Positions 31,430-42,339 of a DNA stretch of 64,000 bases are shown here, in pieces; the first letter of the stretch is position 1, and the number at the start of each line of letters is the position of its first letter. Under the pieces are notes generated by a model. The model saw only the letters and a program-made list of their open reading frames with translations, did not search any database and was not told the origin of the DNA. Source of the stretch: Chlorokybus atmophyticus (Eukaryota > Streptophyta > Chlorokybophyceae > Chlorokybales > Chlorokybaceae); NCBI GenBank assembly GCA_009103225.1, contig RHPI01002090.1, forward strand, positions 1,252,861 through 1,316,860, read 5' to 3'. The translations under genes were made by a program, and so were the position numbers.

Positions 31430-32085
31430 ACCATCAGCAGCACCTCCTGGAGTCCCTCCAACAGTTTAATGGCCACAGTCTAAGACATTTCTCTGCACTT
31501 CTTTGTGGTGGCTTGTCCGGAAAGATTAGAGGAACAGCAGGTCGCCCCGAAATCCCTCCCAATGCAACAGAGGCAAGAGCAGCATTAAAAGCAGCTTGAG
31601 AAGGATTGCTAGAGGTAGCCGTACCACCATAAGCAGCAGCAGCACTAGGAGGAGACGGACCAGGAGCAACAGCTAGAATGGATGGTCAAGGATGGTTGCA
31701 CTCCTACTTGTGGATGAGGTATGCGCTCAAGGACTTGTAATTCTCAGCCCACTTTGGATTCTGAAAATGGATGGTCTTCATCTGCTCTTCCGGCCAAACT
31801 TCTCAATTCTGTTTCCGCTAAGTAGCAATAGCGTTGATGCATAGCCGGCGTGCCTTCTAATCCTCCTTGTTCCGTCGCTGCAGTTGTTCAGTCGTTTTAC
31901 AGCTTTGGCCATCCTATTGCTCAGCCTGCCACTATGCAGTCGTATCTCGAGCGTTTTTAACATTGGTGCGCACTGCAGCTAACTGTTCTTCAGTCAAAGA
32001 ATGCCATTGCTCTCCTTTTAACCATAAAGCAGCATGAACATCATCGTCTTTGCAAGTTTTGGCTGATAATCCTGCTCCTTCAGCC
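31430..32085 (-). pseudogene. coherent open frame carrying seven internal stops (gag-like, unrecognised)
   Basis: One minus-strand frame reads as continuous protein for about 215 codons: DDVHAALWLKGEQWHSLTEE, KTIHFQNPKWAENYKSLSA, then an Ala/Pro/Ser-rich stretch AFNAALASVALGGISGRPAV. It is interrupted by TAG at 31934, 31916, 31859, 31820 and 31706 and TGA at 31805 and 31688 (first base, minus strand), with no frameshift among them. Every stop is one C-to-T change from CAG or CGA. A frame shift follows near 31450, after which an acidic Gly/Ser/His-rich segment continues to about 31200. Family unknown; composition resembles a nucleic-acid-packaging protein. Confidence 0.5.
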
Positions 32086-32479
32086 TTTGTTGAATTGCAG
32101 CCCGTGTCACCATGGCGCCCTCAGCGGCAATCTCTTAAACGCCTTGGCAAATTGCAGTCTTTGCCTTACGAAACACTGATAATTTTGCGGTTATAACCAC
32201 CACTTAAAACAAGTTTAACACCCAAACTATGTCACTTTCTTAACACAAACATACCATGTGTACGTTGTTCTGAACTCTATCTGTTTTTACATCAAGAGTT
32301 ATCTATCTAGCACGCGTGTAAGCTCAACGCACTTGCTTTCAGCTGAGTCAAACATCCCTTTCAAAAAGGTACGTACAGATGCCTCTTTGACAGCCTGCTT
32401 GACTGTGTCGTTCTGATCACATGATACAGGTTGGGTCTAGGAATGCATGATATGTACGAGCATGCACTGACGAAGCCTT
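32086..32479. other. short intergenic stretch
   Basis: AT-richer sequence between decayed frames; no coding segment recognised. Confidence 0.35.
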
Positions 32480-32700
32480 CTCAACACTTACATTCCGTCT
32501 TTAAACTTGTGCAACTTTGTAGTCGTTTCAGCACCCTTCATGTCAGGGCGCCTGAAAATTCACCAACTTGTCGCAATGCAGTGCAAGCGGCGAGGTACGC
32601 GCCGTCTTCGAGTGCAACGCCATGGCGAGCTGCCATCTCTATTGCCTCCTTAATCACCTTCTCTAGCCGCCTCAAAGGACTACTCCATGATTTGAGGTAA
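32480..32700 (-). pseudogene. helical protein exon with one internal TGA
   Basis: Minus-strand frame reads LRRLEKVIKEAIEMAARHGV, then ALEDGAYLAACTALRQVGEF and GALT, with TGA at 32540-32538 (CGA minus one transition), then RVLKRLQ. It probably belongs to the SET-domain gene immediately upstream, but the join was not found. Confidence 0.4.
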
Positions 32701-32845
32701 GATGGTGATCAACACATTGTCTGCAATGCTGAATGATAATGTTATAGACCGCATAGATCTCACAGATGCGGTTCATGACAGCAAGAGCAAGTGTTTGGCA
32801 GATCAAATGATATCTGTCGGCATGAGCCATAGGCTGCATATACTC

Positions 32846-34140
32846 ACAATGTCTTTATGTTGCTCGTTTGAAGGTGGAGAGAAGGGATCATATTCCATGC
32901 GCAGCTCTTCCCCAGCGGCAATGTCACTCTAACTCCTGACCGCAGCTGCCTGCACCGCAGCCTCATCAACGAAGTTCATGATGTGGTAGTTGAGTTTGTG
33001 CTGCATATTGCGGCTCGAGTTGAGGAAGCCAGCTATGTTCTTATATCGAGGGTGGCCATCGATGGCAGGGCTCTGAGGGCGTGGCATGTCATTGATGATG
33101 TGCAAGTGGGATTGCGATGGTGGTGCTGGTGCTCCCTCGAAGAAAATGTCTTCTGAATCTCTTGATAGGAATACCACTTGCCGTCAAAGACCATGATGCG
33201 TTCACCATTCATACCAGGCTAGCAGGTGAACAAGCCCAGCCTCGCGCCAAGAATGTTGGAAGGCTTGATGACAAACTCTTTGCCAGCGAGATGGAAAAGT
33301 CCACCTATGGGAATTGGACCATTCGTCCACAGCTGCCATGGGTCGCCGATTGCTCTATTTATGCGCTTGCGGTTGGGAAGCTCCCTGTCACTCTGCAAAC
33401 AAGTGACGGTATGTTGATGTGAATTGTCATTGGCTGCAGCTGAACAGTGCATGCAGCATGGCGCCCATGGCATGTGATCTGCATGCATAATACCATGGGA
33501 ACAACGACGCACCCACATATGTTCTTCTGCTGGCGGTGGCAACTCCACAGTATCCACGTCCCCGTCTTGGTAAATGGATTGACTACGGCTGCAGCATTGG
33601 TCACAGCCACTTCACGGGCCTGCGCTGATCGGTGTTGCCTTGACGTATCGGGCTTGGTAGCATGTGGGGCATCGGCTACAAGTTGGTTCACCCCGCCACC
33701 CTGTGTGTAAGAAAAATGGTAAAAATATCATATACATAAATTGACTTACACACTGTCTCGGCCTATAACATAAGACACACATATAATAACCTAAGTAGTT
33801 GTATGATTACTCACAGGTGTTTTGGGAGAGCCGGGTGCCGATGACGTTCATATATTTATGCCTCGCCGGCTGGCATGCCTCGGCTTCTTTGCAAGTGGCA
33901 CCATTTCTGCCTCCTCACACTGCTCCGCCAATTTCAACATCTCCTCCGCAGCCTTCTGCGCCAACTCCTCCGTCCCCTCCTGCATCACATCCTCAAGCTG
34001 TTCCTCGAGCTTCTTTGGCTCCCTAGTCTCTGTCGCAGCAAAGCCGAACTTGGTTTTCTCCGCTATTGACGCTGTCGACGCTACACCTGCAGCGGCAACA
34101 CCCAAACGTTGCTGCCGCTGACGCTTTGTCTGCTTTGATG
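32846..34140 (-). pseudogene. SET-domain (lysine methyltransferase-like) gene with internal stops and a frameshift
   Basis: SET proteins methylate lysines, usually on histones. From the 5' side: a Lys/Gln-rich then acidic helical region (KKLEEQLEDVMQEGTEELAQ), an exon GGVNQLVADAP, then RAIGDPWQLWTNGPIPIGG and KPSNILGARLGLFT. That last segment fits the N-terminal SET strand (G-x-GLF). The core continues IAGFLNSSRNMQHKLNYHIM (pseudoknot region) and SDIAAGEELRMEYD, the C-terminal SET motif, up to a GTGAGT donor at 32847. Defects: TGA at 33850-33848, TAG at 33221-33219 inside the GLF region, TAG at 32931-32929 just before the GEEL motif, a TAA upstream near 34146, and a one-base frame change near 33165. 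Probably dead as written. Confidence 0.6.
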
Positions 34141-34149
34141 TGGCTTACT

Positions 34150-35072
34150 TTTTGGGGTAGAGATAGATGTTGTTGTGATTGTGCTTAGCGCTATCCCAGC
34201 ACATCTTGTTCCGAGTAACAAGCAACAAGGTTAGCAATCAAGGAGTTACAATGGCATTTTTTGCTACCCATTGCATGCTGCATGTGCTTACAAATGCAAA
34301 GGCTCCAGTGTGATACTTTCTTTGATATTCTTTGGTGGCTCTCCGCATGTTGTCAATGGAAACTCTGCTCTATGTTGGATGATTCAGGTCATGCACGCCC
34401 ACATATGCTTCATGTCGCAAAATGTTTCCCCTGACGGCAGATTAAATACTGGTAGCGGCCATGCACCTGAGAATACTCATTTGGACTGTCGTGGCTTAGT
34501 CTACCTGTCATCTCGATACAAAGATCTGAGTATAACGGCCGTCCCGGCCGTTTACACAAAGGGACTGACCTAGACGGACAGGTACCTGTCAGGTACTTAT
34601 CAGTCAAGCAAAAGGGACTTGATCTAACTAACCGGTACCTATAAGATACCTATCAGTCAAGCAAAGGTGACTTAGCCTAATTAACAGGTATCTGACCGGT
34701 ACTTATCAATAAGGTACCGGCAACTTTCCCTAACTGCCAGGTACCTAGTTATGACTAATGGTATCTTAGAGTACCGTCAGTGATGAGTAGGTACCGGGTT
34801 ATCGTTTATGTGACATCGACTGTGCAAGACGGCAATCATATATCACAACTTGATTACATCACAGTCATATACATGTCACCTACACAGTACAAGCCCCACT
34901 ACTAACATACTACGGTATACTACTACACTACTACACTACAATCTGCCGCCGCTAAGTCTTGTGCTGCCGCTTGCCTGCTGCTTCCGCCCTATTGAGGGAA
35001 GAGGGGCGGTCAGCTAGGGCGGCGCAACACATTATATACACACCACCACCACAACAACAACAACAACAACAA
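34150..35072. other. intergenic, outside the left terminal repeat
   Basis: No gene recognised. Contains the GGTACC-rich imperfect tandem repeat (34560-34790) and GC-rich sequence leading to an (AAC)n run at 35050-35072. Confidence 0.45.
34560..34790. repeat. imperfect tandem repeat rich in GGTACC and TATCAGTCAAGCAAA
   Basis: Three degenerate units of about 55-60 bp share ACCTATCAGTCAAGCAAA and AACNGGTACCT words, and many are palindromic (GGTACC). Confidence 0.6.
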
Positions 35073-35182
35073 CAGCGCACCTGCTGGCGGCCGCCTGGCC
35101 TGGTGGCCGCCGTGCAACACGAAGGGTGGAACACCGGTAGAATTGGCCCCCTAACAGTTTGGCTTGGACCACAACTTGGTTT
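35073..35182 (+). repeat. left terminal inverted repeat of a putative large element
   Basis: Three blocks recur in inverted orientation at 58299-58370. They are CAGCGCACCTG (35073-35083), CACCGGTAGAATTGG (35132-35146, 14 of 15 matching) and GGCTTGGACCACAACTTGGTTT (35161-35182, a close imperfect match). The left copy has about 40 extra bases between blocks 1 and 2. Subterminal repeats lie to its right, so the element interior is rightward. Confidence 0.6.
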
Positions 35183-35275
35183 AAGATCCAGCTGTAACTT
35201 ATTTGGATATCTAGTAGCAACCGAGTACTGATTTCTACCTCTTTTCTTGCCTTAGTCACAACTTAATTTTGTATC
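35160..35275 (+). repeat. left subterminal CACAACTT motifs
   Basis: CCACAACTTGGTTTAAGATCCAGCTG (split here as CCACAACTTGG then AAGATCCAGCTG) and CACAACTTAATTTTGTATCC share a core with CACAACTTNATTNNGGATC motifs at 57880-58330. Confidence 0.5.
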
Positions 35276-35676
35276 CAGCTGCCATTTAGATGAAACAGAA
35301 TGCGTACATTAAAGTCGGTATCCGTCTTTTCTTGAACTTAATAATGGCCAAATCCTGCACTAATTGCTGGATAGATCATGCATTAAGAACATTGATCTTA
35401 ATGCTATGCAGTGGTTGTTTTCCTCTGCATCCTCAATAATGTTGTAACCTTGGTGGGCACTTTGCAGTGGATCAGGTGTCATTATTTGTTTAAATCAGTT
35501 GTTTCGTCCACATCCGTATCTTTGTGATTGATCTGGTTAGCATTAAGTTTGTGATCAGCTTACACTTTCACATTATGTGCTGTCTGAATCCGTAAAACTT
35601 TTAGCGCATAAAGCTTTTAGCCGTAGTTTATACGAAGAGTTTCATTTGCTCAGATCACAGTCTTTAACATTCATGC

Positions 35677-35862
35677 CAGATCCTGAACAAAGTTTCGGTT
35701 GCGGTGTGCACGAAGTGTGGCAGTTGCACACAAACTGAGTCCCAAAGTTTCATGCAAGATCATGAACAAAGTGTGGGTTGCGGTATGCACGAAGTGTCGC
35801 AGTTGCACACAATCCGAGTCCCATAGTTTCAAGCCAGATCTTGAACAAAGTGTTGTATGCAT
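35677..35862. repeat. tandem repeat, unit about 78 bp
   Basis: About 2.4 copies of a unit containing CAGATCNTGAACAAAGT, TTGCGGTNTGCACGAAGTGT, GCAGTTGCACACAA and GAGTCCCA. No coding signal. Confidence 0.8.
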
Positions 35863-36220
35863 CTGTTGATAATGCATGGTTGCGTGCGTACACAATGCAT
35901 GTGGTGACAATGGTAGATGATGTGCAATGCTGAAATTCAAATGCAGAATCAACCAGTTCTAGGCTAGCATCTAGCTAACTCAGCATTGCAATCAGCAACA
36001 ATGCTGCTACTGAAGAGACTCCTGTGGCTAACAATGTGCTAGCCCAACAACCTCCGGACCATGCTCCCTTTTACCCCTCCGCAACGCCACCTCCTCGCTC
36101 ACCTACCTCTTCCGATTCTGGCTGCTGCTCTTTTGCTTGCCACCTCCCGCCTTCTTTGCAGCAGCCTTCTTGCTCTCATCTCCAACCAGGTTGGCAGGCC
36201 AGCGCAACTCATCTCCTGCC

Positions 36221-38441
36221 TCAACTTTTGCACGTCCACAAGATCACGTCATCACTCCATGCGTGGCCCACATTTGCACCAGCAGTTAGCTTCAGCAAGC
36301 TCTTACCTTGCACCATTGTCACCAGCTCATCACCACCGCGCTTGAATGATATTGGCAGACTCGCTGCTGGAGGTGTGTTAACCTTTCCATCTACCACGCG
36401 CGGCGCTTGGGTGATGATGTGGTGCACCTGCACCACAACATTGCCCTTCCCAATGTTGGTGTCCTGGAACTCTGCGTCGGGGTCTACCAGGTTCACGGTT
36501 GCGTGGGCTACCGGATAGATGATGTCCTCCACGAACAACCTCACCGACTTCCTGCTGTCAAGTAGCTTCCCGTGCATGTCGACTACCTGCAAATGAAGAC
36601 TAGCTCGAGTCAGTTTACGCCTTTGCACACACCAGCTTGCCAGCGCCCTTACCTCTTCGCAGTCCTCATTCTCCGCGTCATTGTTGTCGTCTTCGCTGCT
36701 GGCCTCCTTGTCGCTCTCGCTGCTTTCTTTGTCGTCGCTGCGGTCTCTCTCTTGTTCATCGCAGGAGCTGCCGCTGGCTGCTGAAAACTCAGACTGGATC
36801 ACACAAGTTGTGTATGTAAGTGCGTGCGCCCGCGCGCGTGTGGGAGTCAGCAGCTGTGCGGCATCAGTGCGAGCTCACATCACTGCGCTGACTCTTCTTG
36901 CGTTTCTTGCTTTTCTTTGGAGCCTTGCCCTTCATACGCCTCTCCTCACTCCTTTTCTTCATCTTCTTCCTCCTCTCCTCCTCCTCCTGCTGCTGTTTGT
37001 TCTTCTTCTCCCTTGCAGCCTGCTCTGAGATGTAAGTGATTTTTTTTAGCAGACTATTCAGTTTCAGTTTCCGTTGACTTATGTTACCTGAGCAGCTTGT
37101 GTTCTTGCTGGCGTAGTCGTAGGGCTCGCCTTGAATGCAGCTGCTGCTCCACCCTGCAGCAACATGTCATCTACTCATCTGTTACGAGCTTGCACAGCCT
37201 CAAAGCTTCCCCTAGTTCAACCTGCGCGCCAATAGCCGCTTGCGTCTGGTTGCCTGAGCCTTCACTGGAGTTCCTGCCAGAAGAGGAAGGTGCCGACTTG
37301 TTGCTGCCTTTCCCAGAGTCTCTCTTGCGTTTCTTGCGGGCCTCTTCCTCTGCCTCTTGTTCTGTGCGCGTCAACTACTAGTTGAGGTATATGTACCACA
37401 AGGAGACACACACATACACGCGTGCACTGGGTTGTTTACCGGCTAAGGTCTTCAAGAGTTGTTCCGCCGCAAATAACTGCAGGGTTGACCGTGCAACATT
37501 GTCATGAGGAGATCACCGTGACAAGCAGAGCTGCAAAAGAGCTACAACCTTGTGCGGATGTCTCTTCAGCTCATTGAGGGTCGCCAATATGTTCTTCTTT
37601 TTTTCCTTGTATTGCCGATTTTGCTCCTTCTTCTTTTCGCGATACTCAGGTTCACCCCAATCCTTTGTGGTTTGGTAGAAAGTCCTGAACCTACCTCGGA
37701 CCTGCACCATGACCAGTTACAGGATGACCAGCTACGTTAACCAGTTTCATTTTCCAGCCATGCAGTAGTCTGTCAATACCATCTTGCTAGCTGAATTTCA
37801 CAAAGGTCACTGCGTTGCTGCTTGATGTAGTCACTCACTGACTTAAGGCAACAGAGATGTTACCTTTTCGGTAGGTTCGTCCGGGAGATAGAGCATGAGG
37901 ATAGCCACTGCAAGTTGGTAGTTGAGTGGCGGCTGTTCCCGTTGATTCTTCCTAAAACGCAGCCCAACATCTCTTGCAATCCGCCTCTTCTCCTGCAAAA
38001 TGTCTGCTGTCCTTTCTGCAATGGTCATATGCCGACCTCGCCATGAGTACTCCATCATCATCTGCAATCAACAACGAAGTCGTGCTGGTGTGCTTCTGTG
38101 CTGAGCATGCAGTGCTTCAATGCTTCAGTACATTGCTGTAGTGCTTTGCATGCTTCGATTACAGTTCTTTGCATGCTTTAGTGCTTTGCATGCTTCTACA
38201 AGTGCATGCAAGGCTGCCACCAAAGAAACACATGCTAAAACATTGCCTTTGTTGGCTGGAAAGCCAAGCTCATGGTCCTGATTGCAGCAGCTACGTGGTT
38301 GTCTGCAGCATGCCAGTCGTCATGCAGCTGCTGCTAAAAGGGTTCGCCTTCTTGGCCAAAGTGGGGTTCCATAATGTGGATCGGGCTCCAAGGGTTCTCC
38401 GGTGGTTCATTGTCCGTGGATCTGCTGGCTTCTCCTGACAT
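36221..38441 (-). pseudogene. multi-exon gene of unknown function with two internal TAG codons
   Basis: Starts at ATG 38441 (MSGEASRSTDNEPPENPWSP). In the first exon TAG occurs in frame at 38336-38334 and 38237-38235, where CAG (Gln) is one transition away. Further exons include 38061-37864 (MMMEYSWRGRHMTIAERTAD), 37701-37549 (FRTFYQTTKDWGEPEYREKK), 37476-37440, Lys/Glu-rich basic coiled segments at 37375-36880, a Ser/Asp/Glu acidic exon at 36800-36655, and an exon starting VVDMHGKLLDSRKSVRLFVE and running to a GT donor near 36382. Acidic/basic low-complexity tracts suggest a nuclear protein. No family recognised. Transcribed away from the terminal repeat-distal genes, within the putative element. 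Confidence 0.5.
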
Positions 38442-38964
38442 TCTTGCTACCCTTCACTAGTGCTCTTCTCAAAACCCCAAAACCCGCTGCCAACAACCTA
38501 ACCGCCCGCAACCACACCGCCAACAACCTAACCGCCCCTGCCATTGACCACAACTACCGCAGCTGAAAGCTGAAAGCTTTACTCGCAGCTCCCGCAGCTC
38601 CCGCAGACAAACCGTGTGTTGCACCGTTAGATTGGACGATCAGCGGCGAGAACTCCAAGTGGTGACCATCCGATTGCTCACGCAAAAAACGCACAACTTC
38701 ACTGTACTCTACTCTACTCTACTCTCAAGTGCGGTTGACACAACTTGTGCGGCAGCTAGCACTTGCCGCGTGTCACATATGGCTAAAAGGTGACAGCTGT
38801 TGTTTCGTTTTGAATTTTCAATGTCCAATGCTGCAAATGTGTTTTGGCATACCCTATGCCCAATGCTGCATGGCCAATTAGGTTAAGTTACTGTATAAGC
38901 ACACCCAAGCATCCGCCTACTTTAACACGGCGGTGGCGGCGGTGGTGGTAGTTTTGCTGAAAAG
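38442..38964. other. divergent intergenic region
   Basis: Separates two divergent element genes. Contains short ACCTAACCGCCC repeats (38490-38540) and an (ACTCT)n run near 38705. No coding segment recognised. Confidence 0.45.
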
Positions 38965-39873
38965 ATGGACCCCCCTGTACCCATGCGCACCATGAATGAG
39001 GCTCTAACGCACGCGCTCCTCACAGTCGGGTGGCGATTAGTGGGACTAGGTCAGGTCTTGACACAACCGTGGAACGGCTATGTGGACTCTGGCGATGCTC
39101 GCTATCATCAGGTTTCTTTCTCGCTATACATGGTGTGAGTTGCGTGCGCTATGTCACTCTGCATGCTGCTGACTATGCATGCCACTATGCATGTGCCATA
39201 CTGTTGCGCATTGTTTGTACATGCGTATGCCTTGTGTGCGATTTGGGTTGAGTTTGCCTGTGTAGTGTGCATAGTTTGTCCTGCTATAATAGGAACGCCT
39301 ATATATATGCACAGCTCTGATTGCTACCATGCAACACACTTGCGCGTTACATGCCGTGCATGTCATGCCATGCTACTGCCTGAATGCGTGTCCAGTTCAT
39401 GTCCATAACAATAGAGGCGCTGCCTATGCATTTGCATCAACTTCTGACGCACGTTCATGAATGAATGCGATGCAACATGCGAGTTAACCTGTAAACTTGT
39501 TTGGCAGGTCCAATTATGCAATTGGGAGCTTTCAACTCGTGGAATTGTTTATCAGGCACCAATTGCGATTGCAGCTACTGTACAAGCTGGTGTGTATGTG
39601 ACAGCCTCCGTGCATGAGAACACTCCCTCGCCTCCGAATGCGCCTCTTCCTACTCGCACTATCATTGACTCGGGCACCTATGGCGCTGCTAGCCTGCGCG
39701 TTGTGATCGAGTGCGACAACAATATTGCTGCACGCTAGAGTGTGTTGACTGGCTCCCAAGTCCCTGCACCTGGTGCAACGCCCGGTACCAGTCTCACACC
39801 AACTTGTAATAGAGTTTTCCCTACTCGCGACCCTCCTAGTGAACCTAGTGACACGAGTGACTCGTCGCAATGA
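38965..39873 (+). pseudogene. two-exon gene of unknown function with one internal TAG
   Basis: Exons 38965-39132 and 39508-39873 join in phase through a GTGTGAGT donor and TTTGGCAG acceptor, giving 177 sense codons and a TGA stop. It opens MDPPVPMRTMNEALTHALLT. Exon 2 contains GIVYQAPIAIAATVQAGVYV and a Ser/Thr/Pro-rich tail. The only defect is TAG at 39736-39738, with coherent protein on both sides (NNIAAR before, SVLTGSQVPAPGATPG after), where CAG would restore the frame. No family recognised. Confidence 0.5.
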
Positions 39874-40914
39874 CTATTGGTCTACACACACTTTGTTTGC
39901 CCTTTACACTTTGGTTACCGCTGAGCTGCTCTGCTGGTAAGTCTCGAAGTGTGGCTGTTGCTTGTGCAGTTACTGATAACAGTGGAGTGTGTGCCTTTGT
40001 ACAACTTGGAGATCTAGCAGCAGATCAGCTCAGGCACGACCGCCACAATTGTGTTTGCAACAACATAGTGACTAGCAGATTAGTTACATTACAACTATAC
40101 TAACTATACTACACAACAACTACCAAACTACCACCAAACTATACAACTACACAACAACTACCAAACTACCACCAAACTATACAACTACACAACAACAACA
40201 ACTACACAACAACTATACAACTACCAAACTACCACCAAACTATAGGCCTTGTGCAAGGATGACGCAACGATCTGACCTTGTACTTTGTATTACCTCATGG
40301 CCGTAGCACAGCCTGCAAGGCACAGAGGGTTGCGCTCAGAACTGTTGGACACAAATCAGGCATGCAAGCGCCTAACACTGACAGTAGAATTGCCCAAACA
40401 TGCTGTTGGAAAGACCCCTCACAACTGCACTCACATATGCACAAACACAAGGTATGTTTGCGCAGCAGAAGAAGTGAACACGGACTTTTGCGACACACGC
40501 GCGCATACACACACATGAGGGCTTACAGTCAACTGCCCCAGCTGACTGGACACCATACACACACATGCACATTCATGTGATACGCATGCAAGGATGCATG
40601 TATCTGTCCCTGTCGTCGCTGGAGCTCTTGCCAACTTCTTGGGCACTGTGACTAGCGGTGTCCTACAAACACGCTGCAGGCAATGCTCAACCTGATGATA
40701 GCAGCTATAAGAATGCCAAGACACCCAAAACACAGAGCCAGATACTCTGATCTGAGTCTCATCCACAAATACACCATGCCTGGCATGCGAGCTCTGGTTT
40801 ACCTGCTGTCTTGGAAGCAACCGGCTGGATCATCATACCCTTTGTTGAATGCATGCAAGCATCTAAGTTAAGACCAAATACCTACCTCATGTTCGACGAG
40901 ATCAACTACACTGG
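39874..40914. other. intergenic with simple repeat
   Basis: 40095-40245 is an ACTAC/CAAC tandem repeat (AACTACCAAACTACCACCAA units). The rest holds CACACA-rich stretches and no recognisable gene. Confidence 0.5.
40095..40245. repeat. CAAC/ACTACC tandem repeat
   Basis: Nested repeats of ACTACACAACAACTACCAAA and ACTACCACCAAACTAT over about 150 bp. Confidence 0.85.
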
Positions 40915-41374
40915 ACCTAAAGGGACCGGCCATCGCTGAATGGTAGCTGTTTACCTGTGGATCACACACCGTAGTTAACCAACAATAGAGTCAGAAATAG
41001 AGCCAGGAAATAACTTTTGAGAGACACAATGCTAGCGCAAGCACACACAGAAAGAACACCTTTTTGCCGCAAGGCCATTGAGGGGTTATGCCCAAGGCTG
41101 CCCCAGCGGCTTGCAGCAAACACCTTTTTGCCGCAGCACAGGCAAGGCCACTGAGGGGTTATGCCCAAGGCTGCCCCAGCGGCTTGCAGCAAACACCTTT
41201 TTGCCGCAGCACAGGCAAGGCCACTGAGGGGTTATGCCCAAGGCTGCCCCAGCGGCTTGCAGCAAACACCTTTTGTGCCGCAGCACAGGTAAGGCCACTG
41301 AGGGGTTATGCCCAAGGCTGCCCCAGCGGCTTGCAGCAAACACAGCACGCACAGCACGCGCACACACACACACA

Positions 41375-41414
<40 letters not shown>

Positions 41415-42118
41415 CATGGCATGCGCAAGGAAGCACAGCATGCACGTATCTGCTGTGTAGCCGCTAGCGCTCCAGCATCGCCACTGCCGCCGTCGACGAC
41501 GACGACCTTGCCTGCGCCGGCGCCGCCGCCGCCGCCGCCGACCTTGCCTAAAATCTGCATGCGAAATAGCTGCTGTAACTCCAAAACCCTAAGTCCATGA
41601 CCTAAGTCCATGGACTTAAAGCGACCGGCCATCGCTGAATGGTAGCTGTTTACCTGTAGATCACACACCGTAGTTAACCAACAGTAAAGTCAGAAATGGA
41701 GCAGGGAAATTACTCTTGAGAGACACAATGCTAGCGCAAGCACACACAGAAAGAACACCTTTTTGCCGCAGCACAGGCAAGGCCACTGAGGGATTATGCC
41801 CAAGGCTGCCCCAGCGGCTTGCAGCAAACAACTTTTGTGCCGCAGCACAGGCAAGGCCACTGAGGGGTTATGCGCAAGGCTGCCCCAGCGGCTTGCAGCA
41901 AACACAGCATGCACAGCACGCACACACACACACACATGCATGGCATGCGCAAGGAAGCACGGCATGCACGTATCTGCTGTGTAGCCGCTAGCGCTCCAGC
42001 ATCGCCGACGCCGACACCGACGCCGCCGCCGACGACCTTGCCTGCGCCGCCGCCGCCGACCTTACCTAATTTTTGCATGCGAAATGGTTGCTGTAACTCC
42101 AAAACCCTAAGTCCATGA
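40915..42118. repeat. direct duplication with internal 74-bp tandem repeats
   Basis: Two direct copies (about 40915-41600 and 41618-42118) share GACCGGCCATCGCTGAATGG, TAGTTAACCAACA, then tandem units of about 74 bp carrying GGTTATGCCCAAGGCTGCCC and GCGGCTTGCAGCAAACA. There are four units in copy 1 and two in copy 2. Each copy then has a (CA)n run, a (CCG)n-like stretch and CCAAAACCCTAAGTCCATGA. The copies differ mainly in unit number. Confidence 0.9.
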
Positions 42119-42141
42119 CTTTGCTTAGGGTTTTGGAGTTA
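42093..42141. repeat. telo-box hairpin
   Basis: AACTCCAAAACCCTAAG is followed after about 13 bases by its exact reverse complement CTTAGGGTTTTGGAGTT, at the end of the duplicated block. Confidence 0.75.
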
Positions 42142-42339
42142 CGTACGGTGGTGAGCGACGTGGGCGGCGAAGTTGGGTTGGTGTCGTGGGCTGGCGCTGT
42201 GCTTGCTTAAGTGCTTGCATCTTTGTTATTGGGTGCGCAATTCGCGGCGTGGAGCAGTCTTGCAGTGCGGCGGCTTGCTCCAGGGTTTTGACAAATGTGC
42301 AACAAGGTGCAGAAAACTCCGTGCTTGTCTCTGTTTGCA

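Noticed and set aside
37527-37535. TGA after LQLCLSR in the 36-38 kb gene
   Set aside because: It lies in a likely intron (donor at 37548, acceptor at 37477) that keeps phase.
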